Shown here: in pieces, positions 38,247-48,094 of the stretch
How the letters are laid out: every line of letters starts with the position of its first letter
Numbering within the stretch: position 1 is the stretch's first letter
From: Hymenobacter lapidiphilus
GTDB lineage: Bacteria > Bacteroidota > Bacteroidia > Cytophagales > Hymenobacteraceae
DNA: 64,000 nt
Assembly: GCF_013377885.1 (NCBI RefSeq)
Contig: NZ_JABKAU010000007.1
Location: forward strand, 94,238-158,237
Direction: 5' to 3'
The notes under the pieces: generated by a model
What the model was told of the DNA's origin: nothing
The model's database searches: none
Seen by the model: only the letters and a program-made list of their open reading frames with translations
Position numbers and translations under genes: made by a program

Positions 38247-39950
38247 ATGCTGCTGGTGCTTCTGATGTGGTTGTGGGTGGCGGGCGTGAGTTACGGGCTG
38301 GGGCGGGCGCTGCTGGGGCAACGGCTGGCCGGCACGCTGCCGCCCGAGCTGCTGCTGGCCAGTGGGCTGGCGGGCCTGAGCTGGCTGCTGGCATTGCTCT
38401 CGTTTGGGGCGAGCATTGGGCCGACCGTGCAATTGGGCATAACTGCGTCGGTAGGGGGCTACGGACTCTGGCACTGGCTGAAACCACCGGCCGCGGCCCG
38501 GCAGACCTTGTGGGCGGAGCGACAGACAGCATGGCTGAAACCGGGCTGGTTTGGTGCCGTGTTGCTGGTGCTGGTGTTTGGGGCGTTGCTGCTGCTACAC
38601 GCCGTGCAGCGGCCTATTTTAGCTGATACCGGCCTGTATCATGCCCAGACGGTACAATGGCTGCAGACTTACCCGGTAGTGCCGGGCCTGGGCAATTTGC
38701 ACGGTCGACTGGCCTTCAACTCGCACCTGCACCTGCTCACGGGCTTTTTTAGTACCCGCGCCAACGGCCCCTGGGCCTCGCTGGGGCAGCAGGTGGCGGG
38801 TAGTTTCTGGTTCGTGCTGCTGATCAGCTATGCCGCCCGGCAGCTGGCCCGGCCCCAACCGTCGACGGTGCTGGCGGTGTACAGCAGTTTCAGCCTGGTT
38901 TTCGTCTTCATTGCTTTTCGCCCCTGGGTTTCATCACCCACGCCCGACAGCGGCGTGACCATTTTGGCGCTGCTTGTGCTGGGCTGGCTGCTAGAAAAGC
39001 TGCTGGCCCCCGGTGGCCCGGCGCTGCTGAGCCGGGCCGAAGCCGGGCTGCTGGCGGCGTTGCTGGCTACCGCCGTAACCTGCAAGGCCTCGGCTGGCTA
39101 CCTGGTGCTGCCGCTGGGTTTTGCGCTATGGCAGTTGCGGCCCAAGGGCCTTCCGGCACCGCGCCTGCTGGGGCTGATAGCGCTGGCAGGAGCCGTGGTA
39201 GCACTGCCCTGGCTGGGGCGCAACGTGTTGCTTTCGGGCTACCTGGTGTACCCACTGGCCCCCTGGGCCGGCTTGCCGCTTGATTGGACCATACCTACTG
39301 CCCAAGCCCTATTCGACCTCCTGGAAATCAGACACTTTGCCCGCTGGCCCGCTGGCGACTGGGCCAGCGGGGGCCTGAAGCCATTGGCCATCTGGCTGCC
39401 GTTCTGGTGGCGGCAACAGGCTTCCCACGACCAGTTTCTGGCTCTGGCCATAGGTGCCTTAGCGCTGGTGCTGGCGGTGCGGCACCTGCTGGGCCGGGCA
39501 AGGGAGCACCAGTCATCCCTCGTTCTGTTTGGGCTGCTGCTGGCCTGCTGCGGGCTGTGGTTTGCTACCGCGCCGGCGTTCCGGTTCGGGTATGGCTACC
39601 TGATTGGAGCAGCAGCACTGGGGGCAGGGCTGCTGGCTGAGGGACTGCCCGGCAGCCGGTGGCTGCGAGGGGCCACACTGGCGCTGGCGCTGGCATACGG
39701 CCTGAACGGGCTGCGCCACGAAATCAGCAAATTTCAGTTTGCTACCTGGCTTCAGCCGGCTCCCTACGCGGAGCCGCATGTGGTGAGTGCCCGGCTCGAA
39801 GGTCGGGTTATACGGCTGGGCATGCCGAATCACGGTTCCCGCTGCAACAACGCCCCCCTGCCCTGCGCCGCCGGCTCCCTGCCGCCCGATTTGCACTGGC
39901 GCGGCCCCCGCACCAGCCAGGGCTTCTGCCGCGGGCCGGAGATAAGATGA
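38247..39950 (+). CDS. Polytopic membrane protein, LIC_10190-like
   Basis: The 567-residue protein is mostly hydrophobic, with about twelve Leu/Ala-rich membrane helices. DTGLYHAQTVQWLQTY followed by GLGNLHGRLAFNSH near 130-160 is the hallmark of the LIC_10190 family of membrane proteins, which resemble lipid-linked glycosyltransferases. A C-terminal soluble piece contains several cysteines (NNAPLPCAAGS). Function is unproven; a role in sugar transfer at the cell envelope is inferred from the fold only. Confidence 0.75.
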   Translation: MLLVLLMWLWVAGVSYGLGRALLGQRLAGTLPPELLLASGLAGLSWLLALLSFGASIGPTVQLGITASVGGYGLWHWLKPPAAARQTLWAERQTAWLKPGWFGAVLLVLVFGALLLLHAVQRPILADTGLYHAQTVQWLQTYPVVPGLGNLHGRLAFNSHLHLLTGFFSTRANGPWASLGQQVAGSFWFVLLISYAARQLARPQPSTVLAVYSSFSLVFVFIAFRPWVSSPTPDSGVTILALLVLGWLLEKLLAPGGPALLSRAEAGLLAALLATAVTCKASAGYLVLPLGFALWQLRPKGLPAPRLLGLIALAGAVVALPWLGRNVLLSGYLVYPLAPWAGLPLDWTIPTAQALFDLLEIRHFARWPAGDWASGGLKPLAIWLPFWWRQQASHDQFLALAIGALALVLAVRHLLGRAREHQSSLVLFGLLLACCGLWFATAPAFRFGYGYLIGAAALGAGLLAEGLPGSRWLRGATLALALAYGLNGLRHEISKFQFATWLQPAPYAEPHVVSARLEGRVIRLGMPNHGSRCNNAPLPCAAGSLPPDLHWRGPRTSQGFCRGPEIR

Positions 39951-39996
39951 TGATGGGGCGATGCAGCTGGCTGGATTCTTCAGCGTCCGGAGCTTC

Positions 39997-40245
39997 TCAG
40001 CAGTAATTCCGCAGCTCCTTGTCATCCACGGCCACTATGTTATCCAGCCGTAGCTCGAAGCCATCGGCTAGGCGTAGGCACTCCACTTTATCCTGAATAT
40101 ACAGGTCCCGAATGATGCCGTGGTAGGTGCTGGGTGGCGTGTCGGGCTCGGTGCGGTAAGTGAGGGTACAGGGCTGGCCGGTGGTGGCGCGGGCCTCCAG
40201 CTCGTCGTAGAACGAGCAGCTGATGGGTTGATAGGGAGCAGACAT
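39997..40245 (-). CDS. rof: Rof-like Rho-binding antiterminator
   Basis: The 82-residue protein matches the Rof (YaeO) Sm-like family. YQPISCSFYDELEAR at the start corresponds to YQPINCDDYDNLE of E. coli Rof, and ELRLDNIVAV near the end to ELRLDKITSF. Rof binds Rho and inhibits factor-dependent termination. The start MSAPYQPISC at 40245 is the standard one. Length and both motifs agree; binding to Bacteroidota Rho has not been shown as far as I know. Confidence 0.78.
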   Translation of the reverse strand: MSAPYQPISCSFYDELEARATTGQPCTLTYRTEPDTPPSTYHGIIRDLYIQDKVECLRLADGFELRLDNIVAVDDKELRNYC

Positions 40246-40378
40246 AGCAGGAGATACTTGGTGAGTTCTGCTTGTACGCGCGCCCAAGGCGGCCGGATGA
40301 GGGAACTGGGCCGCAGCCAGATTTTATAACCCGGCTCTACTTCGGCGCGTTGGCATAAACACCAATCCCCCCGCCGCC

Positions 40379-42025
40379 ATGCCTTCCGAAATCAACCTTG
40401 CTCCCGCCGACGCCCTCCAGGATGGCGAAATGCGCGCCTACCCCGCCACGCCCGATACCGAAGTGCTGCTGGTGCGCCGCGAGGGGCAATACCGGGCCCT
40501 CGCGGCCCGCTGCCCCCACTATGGCGCACCGCTCGAAAAAGGCCGCATCATCAACGACCAAATCATTTGCCCTTGGCACCATGCCTGCTTCCGGGTAGAT
40601 GACGGCCATTTGTGCCAGCCTCCGGCCCTTGACGACCTGCCCACCTACCCCGTGCGCGTGGCCGACGGCCGGGTGTGGGTAACGCTACCCGCCAAACCCG
40701 CCGCTGCCGCCCAAAGCCCCGACGCCACCCCTACTGCCCTGGTTGGCGGCACCCCACCAGCCCCCGACCGCGCCGCAACGGATGAGCGCACCTTCGTTAT
40801 TGTGGGAGCCGGAGCCGCCGGGCAGTTTGCCGCCCAAACACTGCGCGCCGAGGGCTTTGGCGGCCGCTTGGTGCTGATTGGGGCCGACCCGGCCACTCCC
40901 TACGACCGCACCAAGCTCAGCAAGGGTTTTCTGGCTGGCAAAGCCGATAAGAAAGCCCTGCCATTGCGCCAGCCCAGCTTCTACCAGCAGCACCGCATTG
41001 AAGTGCTGACCGACACCCGCGCTACCGGCCTCAACCCGACCAAGCAGCAGTTGACCTTAGCGGGCCGCGACCCGCTACACTACGATAAACTGCTGCTGAC
41101 CCCCGGCTGCCAACCCAACACCCTGCCCCAACTGCCCGGTCACGACTTAACTGGCGTGCTACCCTTACGCACGGCCCAGGATGCTGCTCGGATTCGCGAA
41201 GCCGCTGCTGAGGCCAGGCACATAGTTATTATCGGCAGCAGCTTTATCGGGATGGAAGCCGCCGCCAGCCTGGCCGCTGAAAACGAGGCGTCGGGCAATA
41301 CAGAGCGGCGCATCACGGTAATAGCCCGCGACAAAGAACCCTTCCTGAAAGTGCTGGGGCCGAAGATCGGGGCTATGTTCCGCAACCTGCACCGCCGCCA
41401 CGGCGTGCGGTTTAAGGCCGAAGCGGAAGTACAGGCCCTGGAGGGCGAAAACGGCCGCGTAACGGCCGTGCAGCTGGCCTCGGGCCAGCGCCTGCCCGCC
41501 GACCTGGTAGTACTGGGCGTGGGCGTGCGGCCCGCCACCGAGTTTCTGGCAGACGCTTTCGAATTGGAAAAAGACGGGGGCCTGCGCGTGGACGCGCATT
41601 TGCAGGCAGCCGAGCATGTGTATGCCGCCGGCGACGTGGCCCTGTTTCCGCTGGCCGCCGGACTCGGGCAGCACCGCATCGAGCACTGGCGACTGGCCCA
41701 ACAACACGGGGCCTGCGCCGCCCGCAACATGCTGGGCCACGAAACAGCTTTTTTAGAGGTACCCTTCTTCTGGACTCAGCAATTCGGAAAAAGCCTGCGC
41801 TACGCCGGCCACGCCACCGAGTGGGACGAAATCATCTTCCACGGCGATGTGCGCCGCCACGAGTTCCTGGCCCTTTATGCCCACCGTAACCGCCTGGTAG
41901 CCGCCGCCGCAATGGGCCGCGACGATGACATGCTGGTGATTATGGAACTACTGCGCCGCGGCCAGATGCCAACGCCCACCGCCGCCCGCCGCAAAACCAG
42001 GTGGGCCAGGCTGCTGGACAGCTAA
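40379..42025 (+). CDS. Apoptosis-inducing-factor-like reductase with N-terminal Rieske domain
   Basis: The 548-residue protein has an N-terminal Rieske 2Fe-2S domain (about 1-105) with CPHYGAP and CPWHHACF as cluster ligands. A two-dinucleotide flavoprotein reductase follows: FVIVGAGAAGQFAAQTLR for FAD near 140, HIVIIGSSFIGMEAAASLA for NAD(P)H near 280, LVVLGVGVRP and VYAAGDVALF. The C-terminal dimer domain ends near 540. This is the AIFM3/AIFL domain order. It should transfer electrons from NAD(P)H in the cytoplasm, perhaps internally to the Rieske centre. A terminator follows closely. Confidence 0.93.
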   Translation: MPSEINLAPADALQDGEMRAYPATPDTEVLLVRREGQYRALAARCPHYGAPLEKGRIINDQIICPWHHACFRVDDGHLCQPPALDDLPTYPVRVADGRVWVTLPAKPAAAAQSPDATPTALVGGTPPAPDRAATDERTFVIVGAGAAGQFAAQTLRAEGFGGRLVLIGADPATPYDRTKLSKGFLAGKADKKALPLRQPSFYQQHRIEVLTDTRATGLNPTKQQLTLAGRDPLHYDKLLLTPGCQPNTLPQLPGHDLTGVLPLRTAQDAARIREAAAEARHIVIIGSSFIGMEAAASLAAENEASGNTERRITVIARDKEPFLKVLGPKIGAMFRNLHRRHGVRFKAEAEVQALEGENGRVTAVQLASGQRLPADLVVLGVGVRPATEFLADAFELEKDGGLRVDAHLQAAEHVYAAGDVALFPLAAGLGQHRIEHWRLAQQHGACAARNMLGHETAFLEVPFFWTQQFGKSLRYAGHATEWDEIIFHGDVRRHEFLALYAHRNRLVAAAAMGRDDDMLVIMELLRRGQMPTPTAARRKTRWARLLDS

Positions 42026-42072
42026 CGCTACAGATGGCACAGCCTTTTTGCGCCAACCCTACTGCCAAAGAC

Positions 42073-42117
42073 AAAGTGAGCCGGCCTCTCCGCAGAGAAA
42101 CCGACTCACTTTTTATA
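42073..42117 (+). terminator. Terminator hairpin after AIF-like gene
   Basis: AAAGTGAGCCGG pairs with CCGACTCACTTT (one mismatch); an inner CTCT/AGAG stem extends it. The U-rich tail is TTTTAT. The convergent gene ends at 42143, so it may serve both. Confidence 0.8.
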
Positions 42118-42142
42118 GAGCACTTTGCTGCTTGGAGCTACC

Positions 42143-42634
42143 TTAATGCTTGCCTTTGCCGTGGTTCTTGTCGTGGCCTTTAGCGGCTTTATATTTTTTA
42201 CCCTTGCCCTCCTGCACGTATACGGCCGTGCCAGCGGGTACTACGTACACAGGCCGGGCCTTTTTGGCCTGGCCGGGAGGCATACCGTGCGGATGGCCCT
42301 TTTTAGGGTACTTCACCCGATGCTCCTGGATAAGCACCCAAGGCTGCGCCCCCACGTAATTAATAACGACCGGGTGAAACGAGTTGGTAGCGTAGCCATT
42401 GATGGTCTTCAGTTTTTTCCATTTGCCATCGCGCCGCACCACGTATTGCTGGTCGCGCAGGTCGTAATAGCCGCCCACTTCCGGAATGTAGTAGTACTGC
42501 GTACCCCTGGGCACGGCTGGCCCCCAGCTGGGCGGGTTTACATTAACGATTACCTGCGCCTGGCCCGGCAGACTGAAGGCAGCCAAAGAGGCCGTTAGTG
42601 CAGCCGTGAGCAGGAATTTGGAAGAAGTACGCAT
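42143..42634 (-). CDS. Secreted basic protein of unknown function
   Basis: The 163-residue product has a signal peptide ending in LPGQAQ. The mature part begins VIVNVNPPSWGPAVP and has RGTQYYYIPEVGGYYDLRDQQYVV, a repeated Tyr-rich motif common in small secreted Bacteroidota proteins. The tail is rich in Lys, His and Gly (KGHDKNHGKGKH), which could bind metal or acidic surfaces. No enzyme motif is seen. The start at 42634 is chosen for the signal peptide; the start lies downstream of the perfect hairpin at 42666-42708. Confidence 0.8.
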   Translation of the reverse strand: MRTSSKFLLTAALTASLAAFSLPGQAQVIVNVNPPSWGPAVPRGTQYYYIPEVGGYYDLRDQQYVVRRDGKWKKLKTINGYATNSFHPVVINYVGAQPWVLIQEHRVKYPKKGHPHGMPPGQAKKARPVYVVPAGTAVYVQEGKGKKYKAAKGHDKNHGKGKH

Positions 42635-43022
42635 ACAACTGAAATGGTGAGGTGGAAGGAAAGCACCGCCAGTGTTGGCAGCCTGGCCGGGGGCGCCAAC
42701 ACTGGCGGCCGGGGCTTTGGCGGGAAAGTTGGCAAAAATGAAACCAACTTGGTTTCGGCCACTGTATGACGGCTTCATAAACAGCTGCTGTATGTGGCTG
42801 CTTCGTTGAACCGCTGAAGTACCCCGCAGCCGGGCAGCCGGGCTGGCTGAGCCGAGAAGTTCAGGCGGCCGGGCACAAACCGACGGCTTCGGCTGTTATG
42901 CTCCATCTGGCCGCTGCCCTCGCGGTGCCGGCCGCCGAAACTGCCTGACTGAAAAGCTATTCGCATTAGCCATCGGGCCGCGTTTGCTTTACCTTTGCCG
43001 ACTTATCCCGCTCCGCTGCCGC
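42635..43022. other. Divergent intergenic region before uvrA
   Basis: The 388-base gap holds the 14-base-arm hairpin at 42666-42708 and TACCTTTG at 42990-42997, a -7 element 26 bases before the uvrA ATG. Between 42720 and 42960 nothing recognisable was found, and no LexA-type palindrome was noticed. Confidence 0.5.
42666..42708. repeat. Perfect hairpin upstream of the secreted-protein gene
   Basis: CCGCCAGTGTTGGC and GCCAACACTGGCGG are perfect 14-base arms with a 15-base loop. It starts 32 bases before the start codon of the minus-strand gene, so it could fold in that gene's leader. Confidence 0.7.
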
Positions 43023-46000
43023 ATGGCCAAAAAAACGACTGCCGATTCTGCTCCTTCCGCTACCAAAACCGCTCAGGCTCCCAAGGCCGGCCGGGCAGCC
43101 AAATCGACTTCCCCAGCCGAAACGACCACCCAACCGGCTCCTGCCAAAACTGCCCGGGCGGGTAAGGTCGCCAAGGCCAGCCAGCCCGGCGCCGATGCTG
43201 TTTTGGCGGCGGCGGCCGTAGCCGAGGGCAACGGCCACCACACCACGGCGGCCGTGCAGGCCGTTTCGCGTAGTGAAGTAGTGAGCGAAACCGTACTGGA
43301 AAACCGCAACGCTGTTGGTGGGCAGTTGCTCGGGCCAGCCGATCTGGAGGCACCCTACATTGAGGTGTATGGCGCGCGCGAGCACAACCTCAAGAACGTG
43401 TCGGTGCAGATACCGCGGGGGCGGCTGGTGGTGTTCACCGGCATTTCGGGCTCGGGCAAATCGTCGTTGGCGTTTGATACGATTTACGCCGAAGGGCAGC
43501 GCCGCTACATGGAGACGTTTTCGGCCTACGCCCGCTCGTTTATGGGCGGGCTGGAGCGGCCCGACGTGGACAAAATCGAGGGCCTGTCGCCGGTTATCAG
43601 CATCGAGCAGAAAACCACCTCGCGCAACCCGCGCTCCACGGTGGGCACCATCACCGAGATTTACGACTTTCTGCGCCTGTTTTACGCCCGCACGGCCGAG
43701 GCCTTCAGCTACGCCACGGGCCAGAAAATGATCCGGCAGAGCGACGACCAGATTATCAACTACATCCTGAAAGAGTACGACGGGCGTAAGCTGGTGGTGC
43801 TGGCCCCCGTGGTGAAGGGCCGCAAGGGCCACTACCGCGAGCTGTTTCAGCAGGTGGCCAAGCTGGGCTTTACCAAGGTGCGGGTGGATGGCGAGCTGCT
43901 CGACCTGACGCCCAAAATGCAGGTCGACCGCTACAAAATTCACGACATCGAAATCGTGATTGACCGGCTCGTGGTGAAGGAGGACGACCGGTTCCGGCTC
44001 TCGGGCTCGGTGCAGAACGCCCTGACGCAGGGCAAGGGCACCATGCTCGTGCTCGACCCCGACAGCAAGAAAAAAGACAATACCCAGTTCTTTTCGCGCT
44101 TCCTGATGGACCCGGCCACAGGCATTGCCTACGACGATCCGGCGCCCAACACGTTCAGCTTCAACTCGCCCTACGGTGCTTGCCCCACCTGCAACGGCCT
44201 GGGCCAGGTGCAGGAAATAACCGAAGAAACGGTGATGCCCGACCTCAAGCTGAGCATCAGCCGCGGCGGCATCGCGCCGTTGGGCGACTACCGCGACATC
44301 TGGATTTTCCAGCAGTTGGGCCAGCTGCTCAAGCGCAACAAGGCCAGCCTGAGCACGCCGCTGCAGAAGCTACCCACTGATCTTCTCCAGCACCTGCTCT
44401 ACGGTATTACCGAGGAAGAAGCCGACGACTCCAAGCAGCCTGGCTACGCCGAGCCGTTCGAGGGCATCATCCCGTTTCTGCGCCGCCAGATGGACTCCGA
44501 GTCGGACAATATCCGCGAGTGGATTCAGCAGTACACCCAGGCCCAGGAGTGCCCCGAGTGCCACGGCTACCGCCTCAAAAAGGAAAGCCTGCACTTCAAA
44601 ATTGACGGCAAGCACATCGGCGAGCTGTCGGTAATGGACCTCAACGAACTGGCTGACTGGTTCGTGGGCCTCGAAGACCGCCTCTCGGAGCGCCAGAACC
44701 TGATTGCCCGCGAGCTGCTCAAAGAAATCCGCAAACGCATCGGCTTCCTGCTCGAAGTGGGCCTCGATTACCTGAACCTGCACCGCTCGGTGCGCACGCT
44801 GAGCGGGGGCGAGAGCCAGCGCATCCGGCTGGCCACCCAAATCGGCACCCAGCTCGTGGGCGTGCTCTACATCATGGACGAGCCCAGCATCGGCCTGCAC
44901 CAGCGCGACAATGAGCGGCTCATCAAGGCCTTGCAACACCTGCGCGATTTGGGCAACTCGGTGATTGTGGTGGAGCACGACAAGGACATGATTATGCACG
45001 CCGACCACGTGCTCGACATCGGCCCCGGCGCGGGCATCCACGGCGGCCACATCGTGGCCCAAGGCACGCCCACCGAAATCTTTAGCTCCGGCTCGCTCAC
45101 CTCGCAGTACCTGAGCGGGGCCAAGCACATCGAGCTGCGCAAGAAAAAGCGCAAGGGCGAAGGCAACGAGTTGGTACTGCGCGGCGCCAAGGGCCACAAC
45201 CTCAAGAACGTGACGGCCAAGTTCCCGTTGGGCAAGCTGGTGGCCGTTACGGGCGTATCGGGCTCGGGCAAGTCCAGCCTCATCCACGATACGCTGTACC
45301 CCATCCTCAACCAGCACTTTTTCAAGGCCAAGCGCGAGCCGCTGGCCTACGATAAGATTGAGGGGCTGGAGTTTATCGACAAGGTGATTGAGGTGGATCA
45401 GTCGCCGATTGGGCGTACGCCGCGCTCAAACCCGGCCACCTACACCGGCGTGTTCACCGAAATCCGCCAGTTGTTCGCCAATCTACCCGAGTCGAAAATC
45501 CGGGGCTACGGGCCCGGCCGGTTCTCATTTAATGTGAAGGGCGGGCGCTGCGAAACCTGCGAGGGGGCCGGCATCCGCACCATCGAGATGAACTTCCTGC
45601 CCGACGTCCACGTGCCCTGCGAAACCTGCAAAGGCCGCCGCTACAACCGCGAAACGCTGGAAGTGCGCTTTAAGGGCAAGTCCATCACCGACGTGCTCGA
45701 CATGACGGTGGAAAAAGCCGTGGAGTTCTTCGAGTTCCAGCCCCGCATCCTGCGCAAAATTCAGACCCTGCACGAAGTAGGCCTCGGCTACCTGACCCTG
45801 GGCCAGCAGGCCACCACACTTTCGGGCGGTGAGGCCCAGCGCGTAAAGCTGGCCACCGAGCTCAGCAAGAAAGACACCGGCAAAACGTTCTACATCCTCG
45901 ACGAGCCCACCACCGGCCTGCACTTCGAGGACATCAACCATTTGGCCGTAGTCCTGCACAAACTCGCAGACAAGGGCAATACTGTGCTAATAATCGAGCA

Positions 46001-46178
46001 CAACCTCGACCTTATCAAAGTGGCCGACTACCTCATCGACATTGGTCCAGAGGGCGGCGGCGGCGGCGGTAGCATTGTGGCTCAGGGCACACCCGAGGCC
46101 GTGGCCAAGGCAGGCAAAGGCCACACGGCCCGTTTCCTGGCCGAGGAGTTGCGCACCAGCAAATACGAGGAGGCGTAA
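43023..46178 (+). CDS. uvrA: Excinuclease ABC subunit A (UvrA)
   Basis: At 1051 residues it has two ABC ATPase halves. Walker A motifs are [14 protein letters not shown] (near 140) and [14 protein letters not shown] (near 743). Zinc-type cysteine pairs are CPTC (near 387), CPEC (near 510) and CETC/CETC (near 844 and 866), the last being the UvrA DNA-binding zinc finger. ABC signatures are LSGGESQR and LSGGEAQR. UvrA finds bulky DNA lesions with UvrB. The first about 110 residues, rich in Ala, Lys, Pro and Thr, precede the normal UvrA start ([15 protein letters not shown]). An unstructured extension is inferred. MAKKTTADS at 43023 is the best start. Confidence 0.95.
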   Translation: MAKKTTADSAPSATKTAQAPKAGRAAKSTSPAETTTQPAPAKTARAGKVAKASQPGADAVLAAAAVAEGNGHHTTAAVQAVSRSEVVSETVLENRNAVGGQLLGPADLEAPYIEVYGAREHNLKNVSVQIPRGRLVVFTGISGSGKSSLAFDTIYAEGQRRYMETFSAYARSFMGGLERPDVDKIEGLSPVISIEQKTTSRNPRSTVGTITEIYDFLRLFYARTAEAFSYATGQKMIRQSDDQIINYILKEYDGRKLVVLAPVVKGRKGHYRELFQQVAKLGFTKVRVDGELLDLTPKMQVDRYKIHDIEIVIDRLVVKEDDRFRLSGSVQNALTQGKGTMLVLDPDSKKKDNTQFFSRFLMDPATGIAYDDPAPNTFSFNSPYGACPTCNGLGQVQEITEETVMPDLKLSISRGGIAPLGDYRDIWIFQQLGQLLKRNKASLSTPLQKLPTDLLQHLLYGITEEEADDSKQPGYAEPFEGIIPFLRRQMDSESDNIREWIQQYTQAQECPECHGYRLKKESLHFKIDGKHIGELSVMDLNELADWFVGLEDRLSERQNLIARELLKEIRKRIGFLLEVGLDYLNLHRSVRTLSGGESQRIRLATQIGTQLVGVLYIMDEPSIGLHQRDNERLIKALQHLRDLGNSVIVVEHDKDMIMHADHVLDIGPGAGIHGGHIVAQGTPTEIFSSGSLTSQYLSGAKHIELRKKKRKGEGNELVLRGAKGHNLKNVTAKFPLGKLVAVTGVSGSGKSSLIHDTLYPILNQHFFKAKREPLAYDKIEGLEFIDKVIEVDQSPIGRTPRSNPATYTGVFTEIRQLFANLPESKIRGYGPGRFSFNVKGGRCETCEGAGIRTIEMNFLPDVHVPCETCKGRRYNRETLEVRFKGKSITDVLDMTVEKAVEFFEFQPRILRKIQTLHEVGLGYLTLGQQATTLSGGEAQRVKLATELSKKDTGKTFYILDEPTTGLHFEDINHLAVVLHKLADKGNTVLIIEHNLDLIKVADYLIDIGPEGGGGGGSIVAQGTPEAVAKAGKGHTARFLAEELRTSKYEEA

Positions 46179-46200
46179 TAGAACCCCACATTTTTCAGCG

Positions 46201-46240
46201 TAAGGGCTGGCTACCTCGAAGTAGCTGGCCCTTCGTTTTT
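46201..46240 (+). terminator. Terminator after uvrA
   Basis: AAGGGCTGGCTAC and GTAGCTGGCCCTT (46202-46232) form a stem with two mismatched positions, then CGTTTTTA. It begins about 24 bases after the stop. Confidence 0.75.
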
Positions 46241-46429
46241 ACGGAAGCCAGAACTGTAGAATAGGCAACAGCTATGGCTTTTAGCTGTAAAATCGGCAAG
46301 GAACACGCACTACGAATGCATTATATAACTGAGTGAGTACTTACCTGTTTGTAAAATTCATATCGATAGATATTTGCTAAGCCACAGATATTTTCCTAGT
46401 TTGAGGGCTTCTATTCCTCTTCCTGCCCT

Positions 46430-46648
46430 ATGAAAGTTCTTGTTTTCCCTGCATTGCTCGCTATTGCCATCATTACCGGACCTGCAAAATCCGGTACCAG
46501 CAAGTCAGCCCCAACCACTCCAAACAAGCCCGCCCCTACGGCCACTCTTGCCAGTCTAAAGCCAGAAAAAAGCGCGCAGAATGCTTCGGCCAGCACGGCC
46601 GCTCGGCCGAAATCCCCGCTTGGCCTGCAGCCGGGCAGCAGCCAATAG
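46430..46648 (+). CDS. Small secreted hypothetical protein
   Basis: The 72-residue product has a hydrophobic start (MKVLVFPALLAIAIITGPAKSG) that fits a signal peptide. The remaining 50 residues are rich in Ser, Pro, Ala and Lys with no motif. It stands alone in an otherwise empty stretch and is followed by a strong hairpin at 46752. An opposing open frame exists on the other strand, so expression is uncertain. Confidence 0.45.
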   Translation: MKVLVFPALLAIAIITGPAKSGTSKSAPTTPNKPAPTATLASLKPEKSAQNASASTAARPKSPLGLQPGSSQ

Positions 46649-47018
46649 CTCCACCTTTATGGGGCGCATCGGCCTAGACTATTCCAGTGCTGGCACCACA
46701 GGCACGAAGTAGCTCCGAGCTACAGCTGACTTATGCGCTTATACAGAAGCCAAACAAGCAAGGCCCGCTTACTTCCGTAAGCGGGCCTTGCTTGTTTAAC
46801 ACGGGCCATTCGGCCAGATTATCAGTATTTTAGAAATTCAGGTTGCGGCATACGTTTGTCAGCATGCTGCAGGGGCTTCGCTGTCCTTTGCCCTCCTCAA
46901 CTCGAATTAGCTACCCCTAATTGGGCCACTACTCCGGAATCTTCAGATACCTTGAGGGTAGTCAGCAACCTGACAACAAGCGCCTTTCTTAAGGCATTGC
47001 TGCTACAAGTAAGGCCCC
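46649..47018. other. Gene-free region
   Basis: This 370-base stretch contains the perfect hairpin at 46752-46797. The open frame running from 46856 into the next gene looks like chance. No RNA gene or promoter was recognised. Confidence 0.5.
46752..46797. terminator. Perfect bidirectional hairpin
   Basis: AAACAAGCAAGGCCCGCTTAC and its exact complement (21-base arms) flank TTCC. The A-rich and T-rich ends would give U-tracts in both directions. Confidence 0.85.
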
Positions 47019-47249
47019 TTATTGGCCGGCAGAATCAGCAGCCAGAGCAGAGTCGGCATCGGCAGTTACAGTAGGGCCGGCGCTGTTATCGATTACGACC
47101 GCATCGGCCTTCACACCTCCATCGTCGACGGCAGCATCAAGGTCGCTCACTGCTTCGCCGGCGGTACCATCGGTGCGGGTTTCAGTATTGCAGCTGCTCA
47201 GCGAGAGAGTGGCGGCCAAAGCCAGGAAAGAAAGAAGCCGAAATTTCAT
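47019..47249 (-). CDS. Small acidic lipoprotein
   Basis: The 76-residue protein has a lipobox SLSSC after a hydrophobic signal (MKFRLLSFLALAATL). The mature part is acidic and rich in Asp, Ala and Val (SDLDAAVDDGGVKADAVV). No domain is recognised. It lies 84 bases downstream of the start-proximal end of the DUF4142-like gene on the same strand. An earlier in-frame start at 47327 would mask the signal. Confidence 0.7.
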   Translation of the reverse strand: MKFRLLSFLALAATLSLSSCNTETRTDGTAGEAVSDLDAAVDDGGVKADAVVIDNSAGPTVTADADSALAADSAGQ

Positions 47250-47333
47250 AGGTTGAAAAGGTGAAGGTTGGTAAAACGGGTGATTACTATTGCGCAGACA
47301 AGGCTGCCCGCCAAGAGGGTGAAACACGTGTAA

Positions 47334-47912
47334 TCAGGGTTTCAATTTAGCTTTCAGGTCGTCGGCAGCTCGCTTCAGATCCTGTAGTACCGCCAGTTGC
47401 CGGGTAGCCAGCGGGCGCAAGTCGGCATCGTACGATTCGGTCTGCAGATCTTCGTTGATATCCATATCCTGCTCGATTGTGCGGGTCAGGGCATCTGCAA
47501 ACTTCTGGTCGAAGGCTGCGCCGTTGAGGGCAGTCATTTCACCAACCTGCTGTGCCTGGCTCTCGCTAAGGCCGGTGGGTAGCACCAGATTTTTCTGTTT
47601 GGCCAGCACCTTCAGCTCACTGAGCAGGGCGCTTACTTGATTGATGACGTTCTGAGCCACATATTTGGCATCGGGCGAAACCGCCTTGCGCTGTGCTATC
47701 TGGCTGATTTCGAGCAGCTCCATCTGGTTGCTGGCCGTTTCCACTACCAACTCCGCGTCCTTGATCTGGCGCTTCGTAATATTCTGCTCGGTTATGCGCT
47801 TTTCGTTCTGAAGCTTCGCCTCAAAAACCGGGTCGTTGTTGCTGGCTGAGCCCGAACAGGCCACCAATGCGGGCAGCAACAACAGGAGGCAGGCAGCACG
47901 AGAAAATAACAT
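47334..47912 (-). CDS. DUF4142-like lipoprotein
   Basis: The 192-residue product has a lipoprotein signal (LLLLLPALVACSG). The mature helical part resembles DUF4142, a ferritin-like four-helix domain of periplasmic proteins: ASNQMELLEISQIAQRKAVSPDAKYVAQNVINQV, then a GEMTALNGAAFDQKFADALTRTIEQDMDINED stretch. The start MLFSRAACLLL at 47912 is more typical than the in-frame ATG at 47936. Function of the family is unknown. Co-transcription with the acidic lipoprotein is possible. Confidence 0.78.
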   Translation of the reverse strand: MLFSRAACLLLLLPALVACSGSASNNDPVFEAKLQNEKRITEQNITKRQIKDAELVVETASNQMELLEISQIAQRKAVSPDAKYVAQNVINQVSALLSELKVLAKQKNLVLPTGLSESQAQQVGEMTALNGAAFDQKFADALTRTIEQDMDINEDLQTESYDADLRPLATRQLAVLQDLKRAADDLKAKLKP

Positions 47913-48094
47913 CAGGTCAGGGAATTGAGGAAGCAAAATGTATTTACAGCTATACGCGGCCTGCCTGATCGGGTTCGGGAGCCGATGGCTTAAAAAAAAG
48001 TTCCCACCGGTTTAAACTTTTGTCCGCGCGCCGCCTCTAACTCCCGAAAACCAGTTTCTCCTCTCATTTCTCACTTTCTGTTTTCTGCCCCCTC

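Noticed and set aside
46856..47074. Possible 72-residue gene on the plus strand
   Set aside because: It overlaps the end of a lipoprotein gene, has no signal, motif or promoter, and ends in low-complexity Gln/Arg residues.
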